The notes: generated by a model from the sequence alone, not told the origin. DNA of 64,000 nt from Thauera chlorobenzoica (GCF_001922305.1 NZ_CP018839.1:2976001-3040000); one strand, 5' to 3'; shown: positions 8,716 to 19,891, counted from the stretch's first letter. Numbers and translations: made by a program.

Positions 8716-9863
8716 GCGCCGGCGCCCTTCAGGTAGGGCAGGATCGCCGCCGCCGCCTTGGCCGCGGTGTCCTGGCGCAGGCTCAGGTGGAGCTCGGCAA
8801 AGCGCGCTTCGAGCGCGGCGCGGCGGCGATCGTCGGCGAGCCAGGCTTCAAGCGCGGCGGCGAGTTTTTCCGGCTCGGCCTCGTCCTGCAGCAGCTCGGG
8901 GACGATGCCCTCGTTGCACAGGATGTTCGGCAGCCCCACCCAGGGCAGGTAGGCCAGGCGCTTCATCAGCCGGTACTGCCACTTGCCGATGCGGTAGGTG
9001 ATGACCATCGGCCGCTTGAGCAGCGCGGCCTCGAGGCTGGCGGTGCCGCTCGCCACCAGCACCACGTCGGCGGCGGTCATCGCCTCCACCGCCTGCCCGG
9101 GCAGGATGCGGATCGGCAGGTCGGCGGCCTGGGTGCGGCGGATGGCGTCGTCGAACAGCTGGCGCGTTTCCGGCGTCGCCAGCGGAACGAGAAAGCGCAC
9201 CGCGGGGTTGCGCGCGAGCAGGCGGCGCGCGGTGCCGATATAGGTGTCGGCGAGGTTGCTCACTTCCGACTGGCGGCTGCCGGGGAGCAGCGCGACGACC
9301 GGCCCCGCGCCGTCCACCCCGAGCGCAGCGCGGGCGGCGGCACGGTCGGGCTGCAGCGGGAAGACGTCGGCGAGCGGATGGCCGACGTAGCTCACCGCCA
9401 CGCCGGCGCGCTCGTAGAGGACGGGCTCGAACGGGAACAGGCACAACATGTGCGACACCGCGCGCGCGATGCGCTTGATGCGCCCGCCGCGCCAGGCCCA
9501 GATCGACGGGCTGACGAAGTGGATCGCCGGGATCCCGGCGTCCTTGGTCCGGCCCTCGAGCCAGAGGTTGAAGTCGGGGGCGTCAACGCCGATGAAGGCG
9601 GCCGGGCGCTCGGCACGGATCTGCGCCAGCAGCGTGCGGCGGATTGCGGACAGTTCGCGGTAGCGCTTGAGCGCATCGACGTAACCATGGACGGCGAGGC
9701 GCTCGCACGGCCAGCGCGCATCGAAGCCTTCGGCGACCATCTTCGGGCCGCCGATGCCGAAGAACTCGGCCTCGGGCAGGTGGCGGCGCAGCGCGCGGAT
9801 GAGGTGGCTGGCGAGCAGGTCGCCGGAAGCTTCGCCGGCGACCATGGCGATGCGGATGGTCAT
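8712..9863 (-). CDS. lpxB: Lipid-A-disaccharide synthase
   Basis: A 383-residue GT19 glycosyltransferase that joins UDP-2,3-diacylglucosamine and lipid X to form the tetra-acyl disaccharide 1-phosphate of lipid A at the inner membrane. Seen: [19 protein letters not shown] at the N terminus, [10 protein letters not shown], the conserved SPSIWAWR (about 128-135) and [11 protein letters not shown] (about 195). The start [15 protein letters not shown] gives the family length. It follows lpxA by 13 bp and overlaps rnhB by 4 bp. Confidence 0.96.
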   Translation of the reverse strand: MTIRIAMVAGEASGDLLASHLIRALRRHLPEAEFFGIGGPKMVAEGFDARWPCERLAVHGYVDALKRYRELSAIRRTLLAQIRAERPAAFIGVDAPDFNLWLEGRTKDAGIPAIHFVSPSIWAWRGGRIKRIARAVSHMLCLFPFEPVLYERAGVAVSYVGHPLADVFPLQPDRAAARAALGVDGAGPVVALLPGSRQSEVSNLADTYIGTARRLLARNPAVRFLVPLATPETRQLFDDAIRRTQAADLPIRILPGQAVEAMTAADVVLVASGTASLEAALLKRPMVITYRIGKWQYRLMKRLAYLPWVGLPNILCNEGIVPELLQDEAEPEKLAAALEAWLADDRRRAALEARFAELHLSLRQDTAAKAAAAILPYLKGAGA

Positions 9864-9876
9864 CGCGTCGGGGCGC

Positions 9877-10647
9877 TCAGCGCACCAGGCCGCGCCCGGA
9901 TCCGGCGATGAATTCGGCGAACGGCGCGGCTTCGGTATGCCCGGCGACGATCTCGGCGACGCGCGCGCGGGCTTCGTCGAGCGACAGGCCGGAACGGTAC
10001 AGCGCGCGGTAGGCACGCTTGATCGCGGCGATGCCCTCGGCGCTGTAGCCGCGCCGCTTGAGGCCTTCGCTGTTGATGCCGTGGGGCTTGGCCGGATTGC
10101 CGGCGACGGTGACGAAAGGCGGCAGGTCCTGCAGCAGCACGGTGCCGACGCCGCAGAAGCTGTGCGCGCCGACGCGGCAGAACTGATGCACGCCGGTGAA
10201 GCCGCCGAGGATCGCCCAGTCGTCGACGTGGACGTGGCCGGCGAGGGTGGCGTTGTTGGCGAAGATGGTGTGGTCGCCAACCTGGCAGTCATGCGCGATG
10301 TGCACGTAGGCCATGACCCAGTTGTCGCTGCCGACGCGGGTGACGTGGGCATCCTGGCTGGTGCCGACGTTGAACGAGCAGAACTCGCGGATCGTGTTGC
10401 GGTCGCCGATCTCGAGCCGGGTCGGCTCGGCGTCGTACTTCTTGTCCTGCGGGCTGGCGCCGATCGAACAGAACTGGAAGATCTCGTTGTCGCGGCCGAT
10501 GCGGGTATGGCCTTCGATGACCACGTGCGGGCCGATGCGGGTGCCGTCGCCGATCTCGACATGCTCGCCGACGATCGAGTAGGCGCCGACGCTGACGCCG
10601 GCCCCGAGCTTCGCGCCGGGGTGGATGAGGGCGGTGGGGTGGATCAT
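9877..10647 (-). CDS. lpxA: UDP-N-acetylglucosamine O-acyltransferase
   Basis: A 256-residue left-handed beta-helix acyltransferase catalysing the first step of lipid A synthesis, transfer of (R)-3-hydroxyacyl from ACP to UDP-GlcNAc. Seen: hexapeptide repeats from residue 1 ([20 protein letters not shown]), [15 protein letters not shown] (about 72-86) and the catalytic-region VYIAHD equivalent [11 protein letters not shown] (His near 121). The helical C-terminal domain ends with [12 protein letters not shown]. Start overlaps the fabZ stop by 4 bp. Length matches the family (about 260). Confidence 0.96.
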   Translation of the reverse strand: MIHPTALIHPGAKLGAGVSVGAYSIVGEHVEIGDGTRIGPHVVIEGHTRIGRDNEIFQFCSIGASPQDKKYDAEPTRLEIGDRNTIREFCSFNVGTSQDAHVTRVGSDNWVMAYVHIAHDCQVGDHTIFANNATLAGHVHVDDWAILGGFTGVHQFCRVGAHSFCGVGTVLLQDLPPFVTVAGNPAKPHGINSEGLKRRGYSAEGIAAIKRAYRALYRSGLSLDEARARVAEIVAGHTEAAPFAEFIAGSGRGLVR

Positions 10648-11078
10648 AGGGTCTTCAGCGCGCACATCAGCTCGGCCTCGGTCGCGACGTCGCCATCGAC
10701 GCGGGCCACGCCCTTGTACTTGTAGATATTGCGCTTGCTCTGGGTGATCTCGACGTCGAAGATCAGCTGGTCGCCCGGCACCACCGGGCGCTTGAAGCGG
10801 ACGTTGTCGATGCCGGCGAAGTACACCACGGAGTTTTCGTCGGGCTTGACCCCCATGCTCTTGAACGACAGCACCGCAGCGGCCTGGGCCATCGCCTCGA
10901 CGATCAGCACCCCGGGCATCACCGGGTGATGGGGAAAATGCCCCGGAAAGAAAGGCTCGTTCATGGTCACGTTCTTCAGCGCCTTGATGCGCTTGCCTTC
11001 TTCGATCTCGAGCACCCGGTCGATCAGCAGGAAGGGATAGCGATGCGGCAGGTACTCGATGATTTCGTTGATGTTCAT
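10644..11078 (-). CDS. fabZ: 3-hydroxyacyl-ACP dehydratase
   Basis: A 144-residue hot-dog-fold dehydratase that removes water from (R)-3-hydroxyacyl-ACP in fatty-acid elongation and competes with LpxA for hydroxymyristoyl-ACP. Seen: [17 protein letters not shown], the active-site histidine in [20 protein letters not shown] (His with the downstream Glu). It lies between lpxD and lpxA, the standard place, with a 4-bp overlap to lpxA and a 9-bp gap from lpxD. Confidence 0.97.
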   Translation of the reverse strand: MNINEIIEYLPHRYPFLLIDRVLEIEEGKRIKALKNVTMNEPFFPGHFPHHPVMPGVLIVEAMAQAAAVLSFKSMGVKPDENSVVYFAGIDNVRFKRPVVPGDQLIFDVEITQSKRNIYKYKGVARVDGDVATEAELMCALKTL

Positions 11079-11087
11079 GGTGTGGGT

Positions 11088-12122
11088 TCAGTCTGGTTTG
11101 CGGTCGTTCCGACCGTCGTGCCCGTGTTCGAGCGTGCGGACGCGTTCGGCAAGTGCGTCGAGGCGGCGCAGGTGGGAAAAATTGCGCACCCAGTCGGCGT
11201 GGCGCTGGAGCGGCACGCTGCCGGTATAGACCCCTGGCTGGGTGATCGACTTGCTCACCAGGGTGCCGGCGGAAATGACCACATCGTCGCAGATGGAAAG
11301 GTGGCCGATGAGGCCGGCCTGGCCGCCGATCATGCAGCGCGCACCGATCCGGGTGCTGCCGGCAATGCCGACGCAGCCGGCGATTGCAGTGCATGCGCCG
11401 ATGTGCACGTTGTGGGCGATCTGGATCTGGTTGTCGAGCTTGCAGCCGTCGCCGATCACGGTGTCGTCGAGCGCACCGCGGTCGATGGTGGTGTTGGCGC
11501 CGATTTCGACGTCGTTGCCGATGACGACCCGGCCGACCTGGGGAATCTTGACCCAGCGCCCGGATTTTTCGCGGGCGAAGCCGAAACCGTCGGCGCCGAT
11601 CACCGCGCCGGCATGGATGATGCAGTCGTCACCGACGACGCAGCCGTGATAAATGGTCACCCGCGGTGCCAGCCGCGTGCCACGGCCGATCCGCGTGCCG
11701 CGGCCGATGTGGCAGCCGGCACCGACGACAACGTCTTCGCCAAGTTCGACGCCCTCCTCGAGTGAAGCTCCAGGGCCGATTTCCGCGCTCGGCGGAACCG
11801 CGCAGGCCACTGCGGCAAGCGGATGGATGCCCGCCTGCGGCGCCGGCACGGGATTGAACAGCTGGGCGACGCGGGCGAAATACAGGTAGGGGTCGGGAGC
11901 AACGATGCGCGGCCGGTCGACGAGCAGGTCGCGCGCGTCCGGCGCGAGGATCACCGCACTTGCCGCGCTGCGTTGCAGCTGTGGCAGGTACTTGCGGTTG
12001 GCGAGGAAGGCCAGGTCGCCCTCCCCGGCCTGTTCCAGCGTGGCGACGCGCCGAACCACGACGCCGGCGTCACCGACCAGCACGCCGCCGAGCCGCGCCA
12101 CCAGTTCGTCGAGACGGAACAT
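11088..12122 (-). CDS. lpxD: UDP-3-O-(3-hydroxyacyl)glucosamine N-acyltransferase
   Basis: A 344-residue acyltransferase adding the second hydroxyacyl chain to UDP-3-O-acylglucosamine. Seen: an N-terminal uridine-binding domain (about 1-100, including [16 protein letters not shown]), then hexapeptide repeats of the left-handed beta-helix with the catalytic histidine in [16 protein letters not shown] (about 235-250), and a helical tail. The gene is 12 bp after skp. All neighbours belong to outer-membrane assembly. Confidence 0.96.
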   Translation of the reverse strand: MFRLDELVARLGGVLVGDAGVVVRRVATLEQAGEGDLAFLANRKYLPQLQRSAASAVILAPDARDLLVDRPRIVAPDPYLYFARVAQLFNPVPAPQAGIHPLAAVACAVPPSAEIGPGASLEEGVELGEDVVVGAGCHIGRGTRIGRGTRLAPRVTIYHGCVVGDDCIIHAGAVIGADGFGFAREKSGRWVKIPQVGRVVIGNDVEIGANTTIDRGALDDTVIGDGCKLDNQIQIAHNVHIGACTAIAGCVGIAGSTRIGARCMIGGQAGLIGHLSICDDVVISAGTLVSKSITQPGVYTGSVPLQRHADWVRNFSHLRRLDALAERVRTLEHGHDGRNDRKPD

Positions 12123-12134
12123 GCGGGCGCGGCT

Positions 12135-12635
12135 TTACTTGGCCTCGGACAGGGCCTTGATGACCTTGTCGGTAATGTCGATCTTCGGGCTGGCGTAGAC
12201 CGCTTCCTGGAAGATGATGTCGTAGCTTTCGCTCTCGGCGATCTGCTTGACCGTGCGGTTGGCCTTGTCCAGCACCGAGGCGAGTTCCTCGTTGCGGCGC
12301 TGGTTGAGGTCCTCGCGGAACTCGCGCTGCTTGCGCTGGAAATCGCGGTTGAGCTCGCCCAGGGTGCGTTCCTTGGTGCGCCGGTCGCCATCGGCCATGG
12401 TCGTACCGTTGCGCTCGAGTTCTTCCTGCATGGACTGCAGATCCTTCGCCAGGCGCTGCAGCTCCTGGTCGCGCTTCTCGAATTCCTTCTCCAGTCGCTG
12501 TTGGGCGCGCACGGCGGGCGCGGCCTCGCGCATCACGCGATCGGAATTGACAAAGCCGATCTTCGTTTCGGCGACGGCAGCCTGGGAAAAGCCGACCAGC
12601 GCGGCGGCCACCAGGGAGAGGGTGCGGACGTTCAC
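12135..12635 (-). CDS. skp: Periplasmic chaperone Skp/OmpH
   Basis: A 166-residue exported chaperone holding unfolded outer-membrane proteins on their way to the Bam complex. Seen: a signal peptide (residues 1-22, hydrophobic LSLVAAALVGFSQAAVA), then TKIGFVNSDRVMRE and a long charged coiled-coil region (about 40-130) that forms the trimeric tentacles. The start is GTG at 12635, preceded by GGAGG with about five bases of spacing. It sits between bamA (35 bp upstream) and lpxD. Confidence 0.93.
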   Translation of the reverse strand: MNVRTLSLVAAALVGFSQAAVAETKIGFVNSDRVMREAAPAVRAQQRLEKEFEKRDQELQRLAKDLQSMQEELERNGTTMADGDRRTKERTLGELNRDFQRKQREFREDLNQRRNEELASVLDKANRTVKQIAESESYDIIFQEAVYASPKIDITDKVIKALSEAK

Positions 12636-12670
12636 TTATGCCTCCGGATGAAGCTTGATGTTGTAGTCGA

Positions 12671-15031
12671 TCAAAACACGCTGCCAAGCTGGAACTGGAA
12701 GCGCTGGACTTCGTCTTCCGCTTCCTTTTTCAGCGGATGGCCGAAGCTGAACTTGAGCGGCCCGATCGGCGAACTCCACGAAAAGGCCAGGCCGGTACTG
12801 TAGCGCAGGTTGCTGAAATCGAGATCCTGTTCGACGAAACCGGTGCTGCCCTTGACCAGCGGGTCCTGCTGTTCGCCCCAGACGTAGCCCGCGTCGAAGA
12901 AGGCCGAGACACGGAAGGTGCGGTCCGATCCCGCGCCCGGCATCGGGAAGTAGAACTCGGCATTGCCGACGAGCTTGCGCGTGCCGCCGGTCGAAGTGAT
13001 GTCGCCGTCGTTGTCGATGTAGGTCGGACCGACCGAACCCTGCTCGTAGCCGCGCACCGAGCCGATGCCACCGACGAAGTAGTTCTTGTAGAACGGCACG
13101 TCCTTGCCGCCGAACCCCTTCGCCCAGCCTAGATCGGCGTTGAGCATCAGCGCGTAGTCCCGTCCGATCGGGAACCAGTGCTGGTACTGGTAGCCGAGCT
13201 TGGCGTAACGCAGGTCGCCGGCGGGGACGGTGACTTCGCCATAGACGCGCTGATAGACCCCCTTGCGGGTGTAGATGACGCTGTCACGGCTGTCGCGCGA
13301 CCAGCCCATCGTCAGCAGCAGGCTGCTGACCGTGGTTTCGCCGACGCCATCGGCGCCGCTGCAGCTGTTATCCCTGCAGAACTCCCGATAGAGGAAAGGG
13401 CTTTCTGCGTAGGTCGTGATCTGGGTCCGGTCTGCGGTCAGGCCGAAATTGATCTGGTCGTCTTCCGCGATCGGCCAGCCCAGGCGCAGACCGGCACCGG
13501 TCGACACCGTCTTGTACGGCGACACCGAGTCGAGTTCGGTCGGGTCGTAGGTGCGGTGGTACAGATCCCACCCGAGACTGACGCCGTCGACGGTGTAGTA
13601 CGGGTTGGTGAACGACAAGGACAGGGTGCGACTGGATTTGCTCGTGTTCAGGCCGAGATTGAGCGCGTTGCCGCTGCCGAACAGGTTCTGCTGCGCGACC
13701 GATGCCGACAGCACGATGCTCTCCGAACTCGAGAAGCCGGCGCCCAGCATCAGGTTGCCGGTGGGGCGTTCCTTGACGCCGAAGTTCAGGTCGACCTGGT
13801 CGGTCGTGCCCGGCACGACCGGAGTTTCGACGTTGACCTCCTCGAAGAAGCCGAGGCGATCGATGCGGGTGCGCGAACGGTTGATCGCCGCCGCGTCGTA
13901 CCAGCCGCCTTCCATCTGGCGCATCTCGCGACGGACCACCTCGTCGCGGGTTTTGGTGTTGCCGCCGACGTTGATGCGGCGCACATAGACGCGGCGACCC
14001 GGGTCGACGAACACGGTGAACGCGACTTCGCGCTTTTCCTTGTCGACTTCGGGGGCGGCGTTGACGTTGGCGAAGGCGTAGCCCTCGTTGCCGAGCCGGT
14101 CGGTGATCGCCTTCGTCGTTTCGGTGAGCTTTTCGCGCGAGAACGTGTCGCCGGGGCGGATCTGGGTGAGCGCCTGATACTCGGATTCGGGCAGCACCAG
14201 GTCGCCGGTGAAGCGCACCCCGCTGACGGTGTACTTCTCGCCCTCGGTGATGTTCAGGGTGATGTAGATGTCCTGCTTGTCGGGGGTGATCGAGACCTGG
14301 GTGGAATCGATGTTGAAGTCGAGGTAGCCCTGGTTCAGGTAGAAGGAGCGCAGGGTCTCGAGATCGGCCGACAGCTTCTGGCGCGAGTACTGGTCGTTCT
14401 TCGTGTACCAGGTCAGCCAGCCCGGCGTGGTGAGCTGCATCCGGTCGAGCAGGTCCTTGGCCTTGTAGGCCTTCGCGCCGATGATGTTGATCTGGCGGAT
14501 CTTGGCCACCCCGCCCTCGTCCACCGCGAAGTTGATTGCCACCCGGTTGCGCTCGAGCGGTGTCACCGTGGTGGTGACGGTGGCTGCATATTTGCCGCGC
14601 GACAGGTACTGGCGCTTGAGTTCCTGTTCGGCCCGCTCGAGCAGGGCGCGATCGAAGATGCGCGACTCGGCCAGACCGACTTCGCGCAGTCCCTTCTTGA
14701 GGGCGTCCTTGTCGAACTCCTTGACTCCGACGAAATCGATCTGCGCGATCGCCGGACGCTCATCGACGACGACGACGATCATGTCGCCTTCGGTCTCGAT
14801 GCGCACGTCGTTGAAGAAGCCGGTTGCGAACAGCGCCTTGATGGCTTGGGCAGCCTGGGATTCGTCGAAGGTTTCACCCACCCGCACCGGCAGGTAGTTG
14901 AACACTGTCCCTGCCTCGGTGCGCTGTATGCCTTCGACCCGGATGTCCTTGACTACGAAGGGATCGAACGCGAAGGCCGGCGCTGCGGCAAAAAGGGCCA
15001 CCATGAGCCCGGGCAGGAGCTTGCGATTCAT
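12671..15031 (-). CDS. bamA: Outer membrane protein assembly factor BamA
   Basis: A 786-residue Omp85 protein, the core of the machinery that folds and inserts beta-barrels in the outer membrane. Seen: a signal peptide (MNRKLLPGLMVALFAAAPAF, cleavage near residue 22), five POTRA domains (about 24-430; VKDIRVEGIQRTEAGTVF opens POTRA1), and a C-terminal 16-strand barrel with the loop-6 motif GSVRGYEQGS (about 656-665). It ends FQFQLGSVF with the terminal phenylalanine of outer-membrane barrels. It is 8 bp after rseP and before skp, a conserved order. Confidence 0.97.
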   Translation of the reverse strand: MNRKLLPGLMVALFAAAPAFAFDPFVVKDIRVEGIQRTEAGTVFNYLPVRVGETFDESQAAQAIKALFATGFFNDVRIETEGDMIVVVVDERPAIAQIDFVGVKEFDKDALKKGLREVGLAESRIFDRALLERAEQELKRQYLSRGKYAATVTTTVTPLERNRVAINFAVDEGGVAKIRQINIIGAKAYKAKDLLDRMQLTTPGWLTWYTKNDQYSRQKLSADLETLRSFYLNQGYLDFNIDSTQVSITPDKQDIYITLNITEGEKYTVSGVRFTGDLVLPESEYQALTQIRPGDTFSREKLTETTKAITDRLGNEGYAFANVNAAPEVDKEKREVAFTVFVDPGRRVYVRRINVGGNTKTRDEVVRREMRQMEGGWYDAAAINRSRTRIDRLGFFEEVNVETPVVPGTTDQVDLNFGVKERPTGNLMLGAGFSSSESIVLSASVAQQNLFGSGNALNLGLNTSKSSRTLSLSFTNPYYTVDGVSLGWDLYHRTYDPTELDSVSPYKTVSTGAGLRLGWPIAEDDQINFGLTADRTQITTYAESPFLYREFCRDNSCSGADGVGETTVSSLLLTMGWSRDSRDSVIYTRKGVYQRVYGEVTVPAGDLRYAKLGYQYQHWFPIGRDYALMLNADLGWAKGFGGKDVPFYKNYFVGGIGSVRGYEQGSVGPTYIDNDGDITSTGGTRKLVGNAEFYFPMPGAGSDRTFRVSAFFDAGYVWGEQQDPLVKGSTGFVEQDLDFSNLRYSTGLAFSWSSPIGPLKFSFGHPLKKEAEDEVQRFQFQLGSVF

Positions 15032-15039
15032 GCGGGAGT

Positions 15040-16404
15040 TCAGCCGGAAATGAGACGATTGATGTCGTTGTAGAAGGCGAATGCCATTAGCATCACCAGG
15101 AGGACAAGACCGATCTGCTGACCGATCTCCATGACGCGTTCCGGGATCGGACCGCCCTTGATGATCTCGACCGTATAATACAGCAAGTGTCCGCCGTCCA
15201 GCACCGGGATGGGCAGCAGGTTCAGCACCCCCAGGCTGATGCTGATGAGGGCGACGAACTTCAGGTAATGGCTCAGCCCCAGCTGCGCGCTCTGGCCCGC
15301 GTAGTCGGCGATCGTGACCGGGCCGGAAAGGTTTTTCCACGACACCTCTCCGGTGATCATGCGGCCGATCATCTGCAGGCTGAGCACGCTGGTTTCCCAG
15401 GTCTGGCGCACCGCTTTTGCCGCCGCCTCGAAGGGACCGTAGCGCACGCTGGCGAACATCGACAATCCACCCGGCGCCGGCTCGGCCACGGCGACGCCGA
15501 TGCGGCCGATGCGCTCGCCGTTCTCGCTCGCCGCATCGGGGGTGACCAGATATTCCGCCTCTGCCCCTGCGCGCCTGACCCCGAAGCGCAGCGGCAGGCC
15601 GGGCGCCTGGCGCACTTTGAGCACCAGCTCGCTCCAGGCCGCGATGGGCTCGCCACCGATGGCGACCACCTCGTCGCCCGCCCGCAGCCCGGCCCGCGCT
15701 GCCGCACCGTCCTCGGTCAGGCGTCCGAGCACCGGCCGGATCAGCGGGCGCCAGGGTTTGAGGCCGATACGGGCGATCAGATCCTGGTCCTCGCCATCGA
15801 TCGAGATCCCGGTAAGATCCAGCCGCCGGAAGGTCTCGACGTCTTCGAGCGTGCGCACCTGGAGCAGCACTTCGCGTTGATCGAGGGCATGGCGCAGCAG
15901 GACCCAGCGCAGATCCTGCCAGCTGCGCACCGGCTCCGCGTCCACCGCCACCACCAGATCGCCCTCGCGCACCCCCGCCGCGGCGGCGATCGCTGGCGTA
16001 TCGGAGAGCGCGAGGCGCGGGCGCAGCTCGTCGGTCCCAACCACGAACAAGCCCCAGTACAGCACGATGGCGAGGAGAAAGTTCGCCAGCGGCCCGGCCG
16101 CGACGATCGCAAAGCGGCGATACACGCTCTGGCGGTTGAAGCTGCGGTGCAGCTCGGCCGGCGCGACCGGCGCTTCGCGTTCGTCGAGCATCTTCACGTA
16201 GCCCCCCAGGGGGAAGGCGGCGATCGCCCACTCGGTGCCGTCACGCCCGGCGCGCCGGACGTACAGCGACTTGCCAAAGCCGATCGAAAAACGCAGCACC
16301 TTTACCCCGCACCAGCGCGCGACGAGGTAATGCCCCATCTCGTGCACCAGGATCAGCAGGCCGAGGGCCAGAGCAAACGGGATCAGGTAGTTCAGCAAGG
16401 TCAT
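15040..16404 (-). CDS. rseP: Site-2 zinc metalloprotease RseP
   Basis: A 454-residue inner-membrane protease that cuts anti-sigma factors within the membrane during envelope stress and also clears signal-peptide remnants. Seen: the zinc site LVHEMGHYLVARWCG (HExxH, about residues 20-34) in the first transmembrane helix, two periplasmic PDZ domains (about 120-300), and the second active-site motif LLPIPVLDGGHLL (about 395-407). Start [15 protein letters not shown] gives the family length. The ATG overlaps the dxr stop (ATGA). Confidence 0.95.
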   Translation of the reverse strand: MTLLNYLIPFALALGLLILVHEMGHYLVARWCGVKVLRFSIGFGKSLYVRRAGRDGTEWAIAAFPLGGYVKMLDEREAPVAPAELHRSFNRQSVYRRFAIVAAGPLANFLLAIVLYWGLFVVGTDELRPRLALSDTPAIAAAAGVREGDLVVAVDAEPVRSWQDLRWVLLRHALDQREVLLQVRTLEDVETFRRLDLTGISIDGEDQDLIARIGLKPWRPLIRPVLGRLTEDGAAARAGLRAGDEVVAIGGEPIAAWSELVLKVRQAPGLPLRFGVRRAGAEAEYLVTPDAASENGERIGRIGVAVAEPAPGGLSMFASVRYGPFEAAAKAVRQTWETSVLSLQMIGRMITGEVSWKNLSGPVTIADYAGQSAQLGLSHYLKFVALISISLGVLNLLPIPVLDGGHLLYYTVEIIKGGPIPERVMEIGQQIGLVLLVMLMAFAFYNDINRLISG

Positions 16405-17603
16405 CAGGCAGCCTGTCGTTGGCGGATCTCGCCGCGGGCCCATTCACGGCCGCAGGCGTCGGCGGCGAACACCGCCTCGAGCGAGTCGACCGCGAGCGCG
16501 GCGCTGCGTTCGAGGCAGGCGGCGATCACGCGGGCGATGTCGAGAAAACCGATGCGCCGTTCGAGGAACGCGGCCACGGCCTCCTCGTTGGCGGCGTTGA
16601 GCACCGCCGGCGCCGCGCCGCCCGCACGCAGTGCATCGAAAGCCAGCCCCAGGCAGGGAAAACGATGCAGATCGGGACGCTCGAAATCGAGCCGTGCGAC
16701 TTCGAACAGGTCGAGCGGACGCACCCCGGCATCGATGCGCTCGGGCCAGGCCATGGCATGGGCGATCGGGGTGCGCATGTCGGGGTTGCCGAGCTGCGCG
16801 ATCACCGAGCCGTCGGCGTACTCGACCATCGAATGGATCACGCTCTGGCGGTGGATGACGACCTCGATCATCTCGGCCGGCACACCGAACAGCCAGTGCG
16901 CCTCGATCACTTCGAGGCCCTTGTTCATCATCGTCGCCGAATCGACCGAGATCTTGCGCCCCATCACCCAGTTGGGGTGGGCGCAGGCCTGCTCGGGCGT
17001 GACCGCGGCCAGCGCCTCCGGGGCGGCGGCACGGAACGGCCCGCCGGAGGCGGTGAGCAGCACCCGGCGCACCCCCGCCGCCCGCGGCGCGCGTGCATAG
17101 CCGGCAGGCAGGGACTGGAAAACGGCGTTGTGCTCGCTGTCGATCGGCAGCAGGGTCGCGCCGCTGGCGGCGACCGCATCCATGAACAGCGCCCCGGACA
17201 GGACCAGCGCTTCCTTGTTCGCGAGCAGCACCTTCTTGCCCGCCCGCGCCGCGGCCAGGGTCGGGCGCAGCCCGGCGGCGCCGACGATCGCGGCCATCAC
17301 CATGTCCGCCTCGGGGGCGGCGGCGATGTGCTCCAGCGCCCTCGCCCCACTCAGCACTTCGGTGGCGCTGCCGGCCGCGCGCAGCCCGGACGCCAGTTGT
17401 GCGGCCGCCTCCTCGTCCACCATCACCGCATAGCGCGGGGCGAACTGCAGGCACTGGGCGAGCAGCTTGCCGTGCTGGCGCTGGGCGCTGAGGGCGAACA
17501 CCTCGAAGCGTTGTGGGTGACGTGCGACCACGTCGAGCGTGCTCTGCCCGATCGAGCCGGTGGCCCCCAGGAGGGTGAGGCGTTGAGGTGCGTGTTCAGC
17601 CAT
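16404..17603 (-). CDS. dxr: 1-deoxy-D-xylulose 5-phosphate reductoisomerase
   Basis: A 399-residue NADPH enzyme that converts DXP to 2-C-methyl-D-erythritol 4-phosphate, the committed step of the MEP isoprenoid pathway. Seen: the nucleotide-binding motif [16 protein letters not shown] (about 10-25), [12 protein letters not shown], and the metal/substrate region [20 protein letters not shown] (about 205-225). The start [13 protein letters not shown] is preferred over an upstream ATG that would add 16 unconserved residues. It is upstream of rseP and 63 bp after cdsA. Confidence 0.96.
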   Translation of the reverse strand: MAEHAPQRLTLLGATGSIGQSTLDVVARHPQRFEVFALSAQRQHGKLLAQCLQFAPRYAVMVDEEAAAQLASGLRAAGSATEVLSGARALEHIAAAPEADMVMAAIVGAAGLRPTLAAARAGKKVLLANKEALVLSGALFMDAVAASGATLLPIDSEHNAVFQSLPAGYARAPRAAGVRRVLLTASGGPFRAAAPEALAAVTPEQACAHPNWVMGRKISVDSATMMNKGLEVIEAHWLFGVPAEMIEVVIHRQSVIHSMVEYADGSVIAQLGNPDMRTPIAHAMAWPERIDAGVRPLDLFEVARLDFERPDLHRFPCLGLAFDALRAGGAAPAVLNAANEEAVAAFLERRIGFLDIARVIAACLERSAALAVDSLEAVFAADACGREWARGEIRQRQAA

Positions 17604-17666
17604 GGAAATGAGGCCTTGGAGATCCGGAGCGTCGTCGCTGCGCAGTGCCAAAAGCGTGGGCGGCGG

Positions 17667-18488
17667 TCAGCGGGCCAGCCACAGGGTGGTGAGCGCCACC
17701 AGCGGCAGGGTCGAGGTGAGGCTGTCGATACGATCGAGAATGCCGCCGTGGCCGGGCAGCAGGGAACCGCTGTCCTTGAGACCGGCCTGGCGCTTGAGCA
17801 GCGACTCGAACAGGTCGCCGATGACACTGAGCGCGGTCCAGGCGATGAGCGCCGCAGCGATCGCCAGCGCCCCGCCGGCGTGGTCCGCCCCGAGCGCGAC
17901 CAGCACACCGAAGCCGAACAGCAGCACCGCGAGCGTCGCGCCGACCGCGCCTTCCCAGGTCTTCCCCGGGCTGATCGAAGGCGCCAGCTTGTGCCGTCCG
18001 AACGCGCGCCCGGAAAAATAGGCGGCGATGTCCGCGACCCAGACCACCGCCATCGTCCCCAGCAGCACCCAGGGGCCGAGCGCGCGCAACTGCATGAGCG
18101 CGAGCGCAGTCGGGATGAGCACGATGAATCCGACCAGCGAGGCGAGCAACGGGCGGGTGAAGGTCCATTTGCGTGCAAGCCAGGGCGGGACGACGAAAAC
18201 CCAGAACAGGGCACTGATTCCGTACAGCGGAATCAGCAGGACCGCGCCGGCGGGCTCGCCCCGCCCCAGCCCGGTGACAAAGCCGAGCGCGGCGCAGGCG
18301 ATCCCGAACACGATTGCGGTGGACATGCGCAGGGAGTACTCGAAGCGTGCCAGCCCGCCCCACTCCCAGGCGGCGGCGGCACAGACGGCGGCGCACAGCA
18401 CCACCCAGCCGGCGGCGGGGAGCAGGAACACGGCCCCCAGCAGGCCGCCGAGGAGCAGGATCGCGGTGACAACCCGGTCCTTAAGCAT
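17667..18488 (-). CDS. cdsA: Phosphatidate cytidylyltransferase
   Basis: A 273-residue inner-membrane enzyme making CDP-diacylglycerol from CTP and phosphatidic acid, the branch point of phospholipid synthesis. Seen: several transmembrane segments starting with [19 protein letters not shown], and the CDS signature near the C terminus, [20 protein letters not shown] (about 235-255). The ATG lies inside the uppS tail (8-bp overlap), showing coupling. The order uppS-cdsA-dxr is standard for proteobacteria. Confidence 0.95.
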   Translation of the reverse strand: MLKDRVVTAILLLGGLLGAVFLLPAAGWVVLCAAVCAAAAWEWGGLARFEYSLRMSTAIVFGIACAALGFVTGLGRGEPAGAVLLIPLYGISALFWVFVVPPWLARKWTFTRPLLASLVGFIVLIPTALALMQLRALGPWVLLGTMAVVWVADIAAYFSGRAFGRHKLAPSISPGKTWEGAVGATLAVLLFGFGVLVALGADHAGGALAIAAALIAWTALSVIGDLFESLLKRQAGLKDSGSLLPGHGGILDRIDSLTSTLPLVALTTLWLAR

Positions 18489-19266
18489 GGGGCGCCTGTG
18501 GCTTGTCGCCTGCTGCAGCGAGCTGCTCGCTGGTGCGCCCGAAGCGGCGCTCGCGGCCGTTGTAGGACTCGATCGCCAGGTCGAGCGCGGTGCCGTCGAA
18601 ATCGGGCCACAAGGTGTCGGTGAAATACAGTTCGGCATAGGCCAGCTGCCACAGCAGGAAGTTGCTGATGCGCTTTTCGCCGCCGGTACGGATGAAAAGG
18701 TCGGGCTCGGGAGCGAAGTGCATCGACAGCTCGCCGGCGAGTTCTTCCTCGCTGAAGCCTTCACCGCGCCCGGGATGGCGCGCCATCAGCCGCGACACCG
18801 CCTGCAGGATGTCCCAGCGCCCGCCGTAATTGGCCGCGACGCTCAGGTGAAAGCGGGTGTTGGCCGCGGTCAGCGCTTCGGCTTCGCGGATCACGCCGAC
18901 CAGTTGCGGGTCGAAGCGCGACAGATCGCCGATGACGCGGAAACGGATGCCGTTTTCGTGGAGGCGGGCCACCTCCTTCTGCAGCGACTTGAGGAACAGC
19001 TGCATCAGGAAGGAAACCTCGTCGGCGGGGCGGCGCCAGTTTTCCGAACTGAACGCGAACACGGTGAGATATTCGACGCCGCGCTCGATGCAGCGCCGGA
19101 TCACCGCACGCAAGGCTTCGACGCCGCGCGAGTGTCCTGCGACCCGGGGCATGAAGCGCTTGCGCGCCCAGCGCCCGTTGCCGTCCATGATGACGGCGAC
19201 GTGGCGCGGCACCGAGGCCACCTCGGGAATGTCGCGGGTGGAGCTCTTGAAGCGTTTGCCACTCAT
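18481..19266 (-). CDS. uppS: Undecaprenyl diphosphate synthase
   Basis: A 261-residue cis-prenyltransferase that makes the C55 lipid carrier for peptidoglycan and O-antigen from FPP and IPP. Seen: [16 protein letters not shown] (about 22-37; catalytic Asp), [16 protein letters not shown], and the C-terminal [19 protein letters not shown]. The start at 19266 follows AGGAGG with about seven bases of spacing, better than an ATG 30 bp upstream. It is between frr (49 bp) and cdsA (overlap). Confidence 0.96.
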   Translation of the reverse strand: MSGKRFKSSTRDIPEVASVPRHVAVIMDGNGRWARKRFMPRVAGHSRGVEALRAVIRRCIERGVEYLTVFAFSSENWRRPADEVSFLMQLFLKSLQKEVARLHENGIRFRVIGDLSRFDPQLVGVIREAEALTAANTRFHLSVAANYGGRWDILQAVSRLMARHPGRGEGFSEEELAGELSMHFAPEPDLFIRTGGEKRISNFLLWQLAYAELYFTDTLWPDFDGTALDLAIESYNGRERRFGRTSEQLAAAGDKPQAPHA

Positions 19267-19315
19267 GGTCCGCCTCCTGTTCGGCGCTGCCGGCAACCGT
19301 GCCGATGGACGCGGA

Positions 19316-19873
19316 TCAGATCTGCATCAGCTCCTGCTCTTTCTGGGCGAGCAGCTTGTCGATCTCGGCGACGTGCTTGTCGGTGAGCTTCTGGATTTCG
19401 TCCTCGGCCCGGCGCTCGTCGTCTTCCGAGATCGCCTTGTCCTTGACCGCGTCCTTGAGCTGCTGGTTGGCATCGCGACGCAGGTTGCGGATCGCGACCT
19501 TGGCGGTTTCGCCTTCGTGGCGCACGACCTTGGTCAGGTCGCGGCGGCGCTCTTCGGTCAGCGCCGGCATCGGCACGCGCAGCAGTTCGCCCATGTTGGC
19601 CGGATTGAGGCCGAGGTCGCTGTCGCGGATGGCCTTCTCGACCTTCGCCATCATCGGCTTTTCCCAGCACTGCACGCCGATCGTGCGGGCGTCGATCAGG
19701 GTGATGTTGGCGACCTGATTGACCGGCACCATCGAGCCGTAATACTCGACCATGACGTGGTCGAGGAGGCCGGTATGGGCGCGGCCGGTCCGCACTTTGG
19801 CGAGATCGGTCCTCAGCGCCTCGACCGACTTCTGCATTTTCTGTTCGATGATCTTCTTGAGTTCGGGAATCAT
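19316..19873 (-). CDS. frr: Ribosome recycling factor
   Basis: A 185-residue tRNA-mimic protein that, with EF-G, splits post-termination ribosomes. Seen: [20 protein letters not shown], the conserved [20 protein letters not shown] (about 27-46), [20 protein letters not shown] and a C-terminal [18 protein letters not shown] helix. Exact family length. The start has GGAGAG eight bases upstream. Placed after pyrH (18 bp), as in nearly all proteobacteria. Confidence 0.97.
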   Translation of the reverse strand: MIPELKKIIEQKMQKSVEALRTDLAKVRTGRAHTGLLDHVMVEYYGSMVPVNQVANITLIDARTIGVQCWEKPMMAKVEKAIRDSDLGLNPANMGELLRVPMPALTEERRRDLTKVVRHEGETAKVAIRNLRRDANQQLKDAVKDKAISEDDERRAEDEIQKLTDKHVAEIDKLLAQKEQELMQI

Positions 19874-19891
19874 GCGCGCACTCTCCAGGGT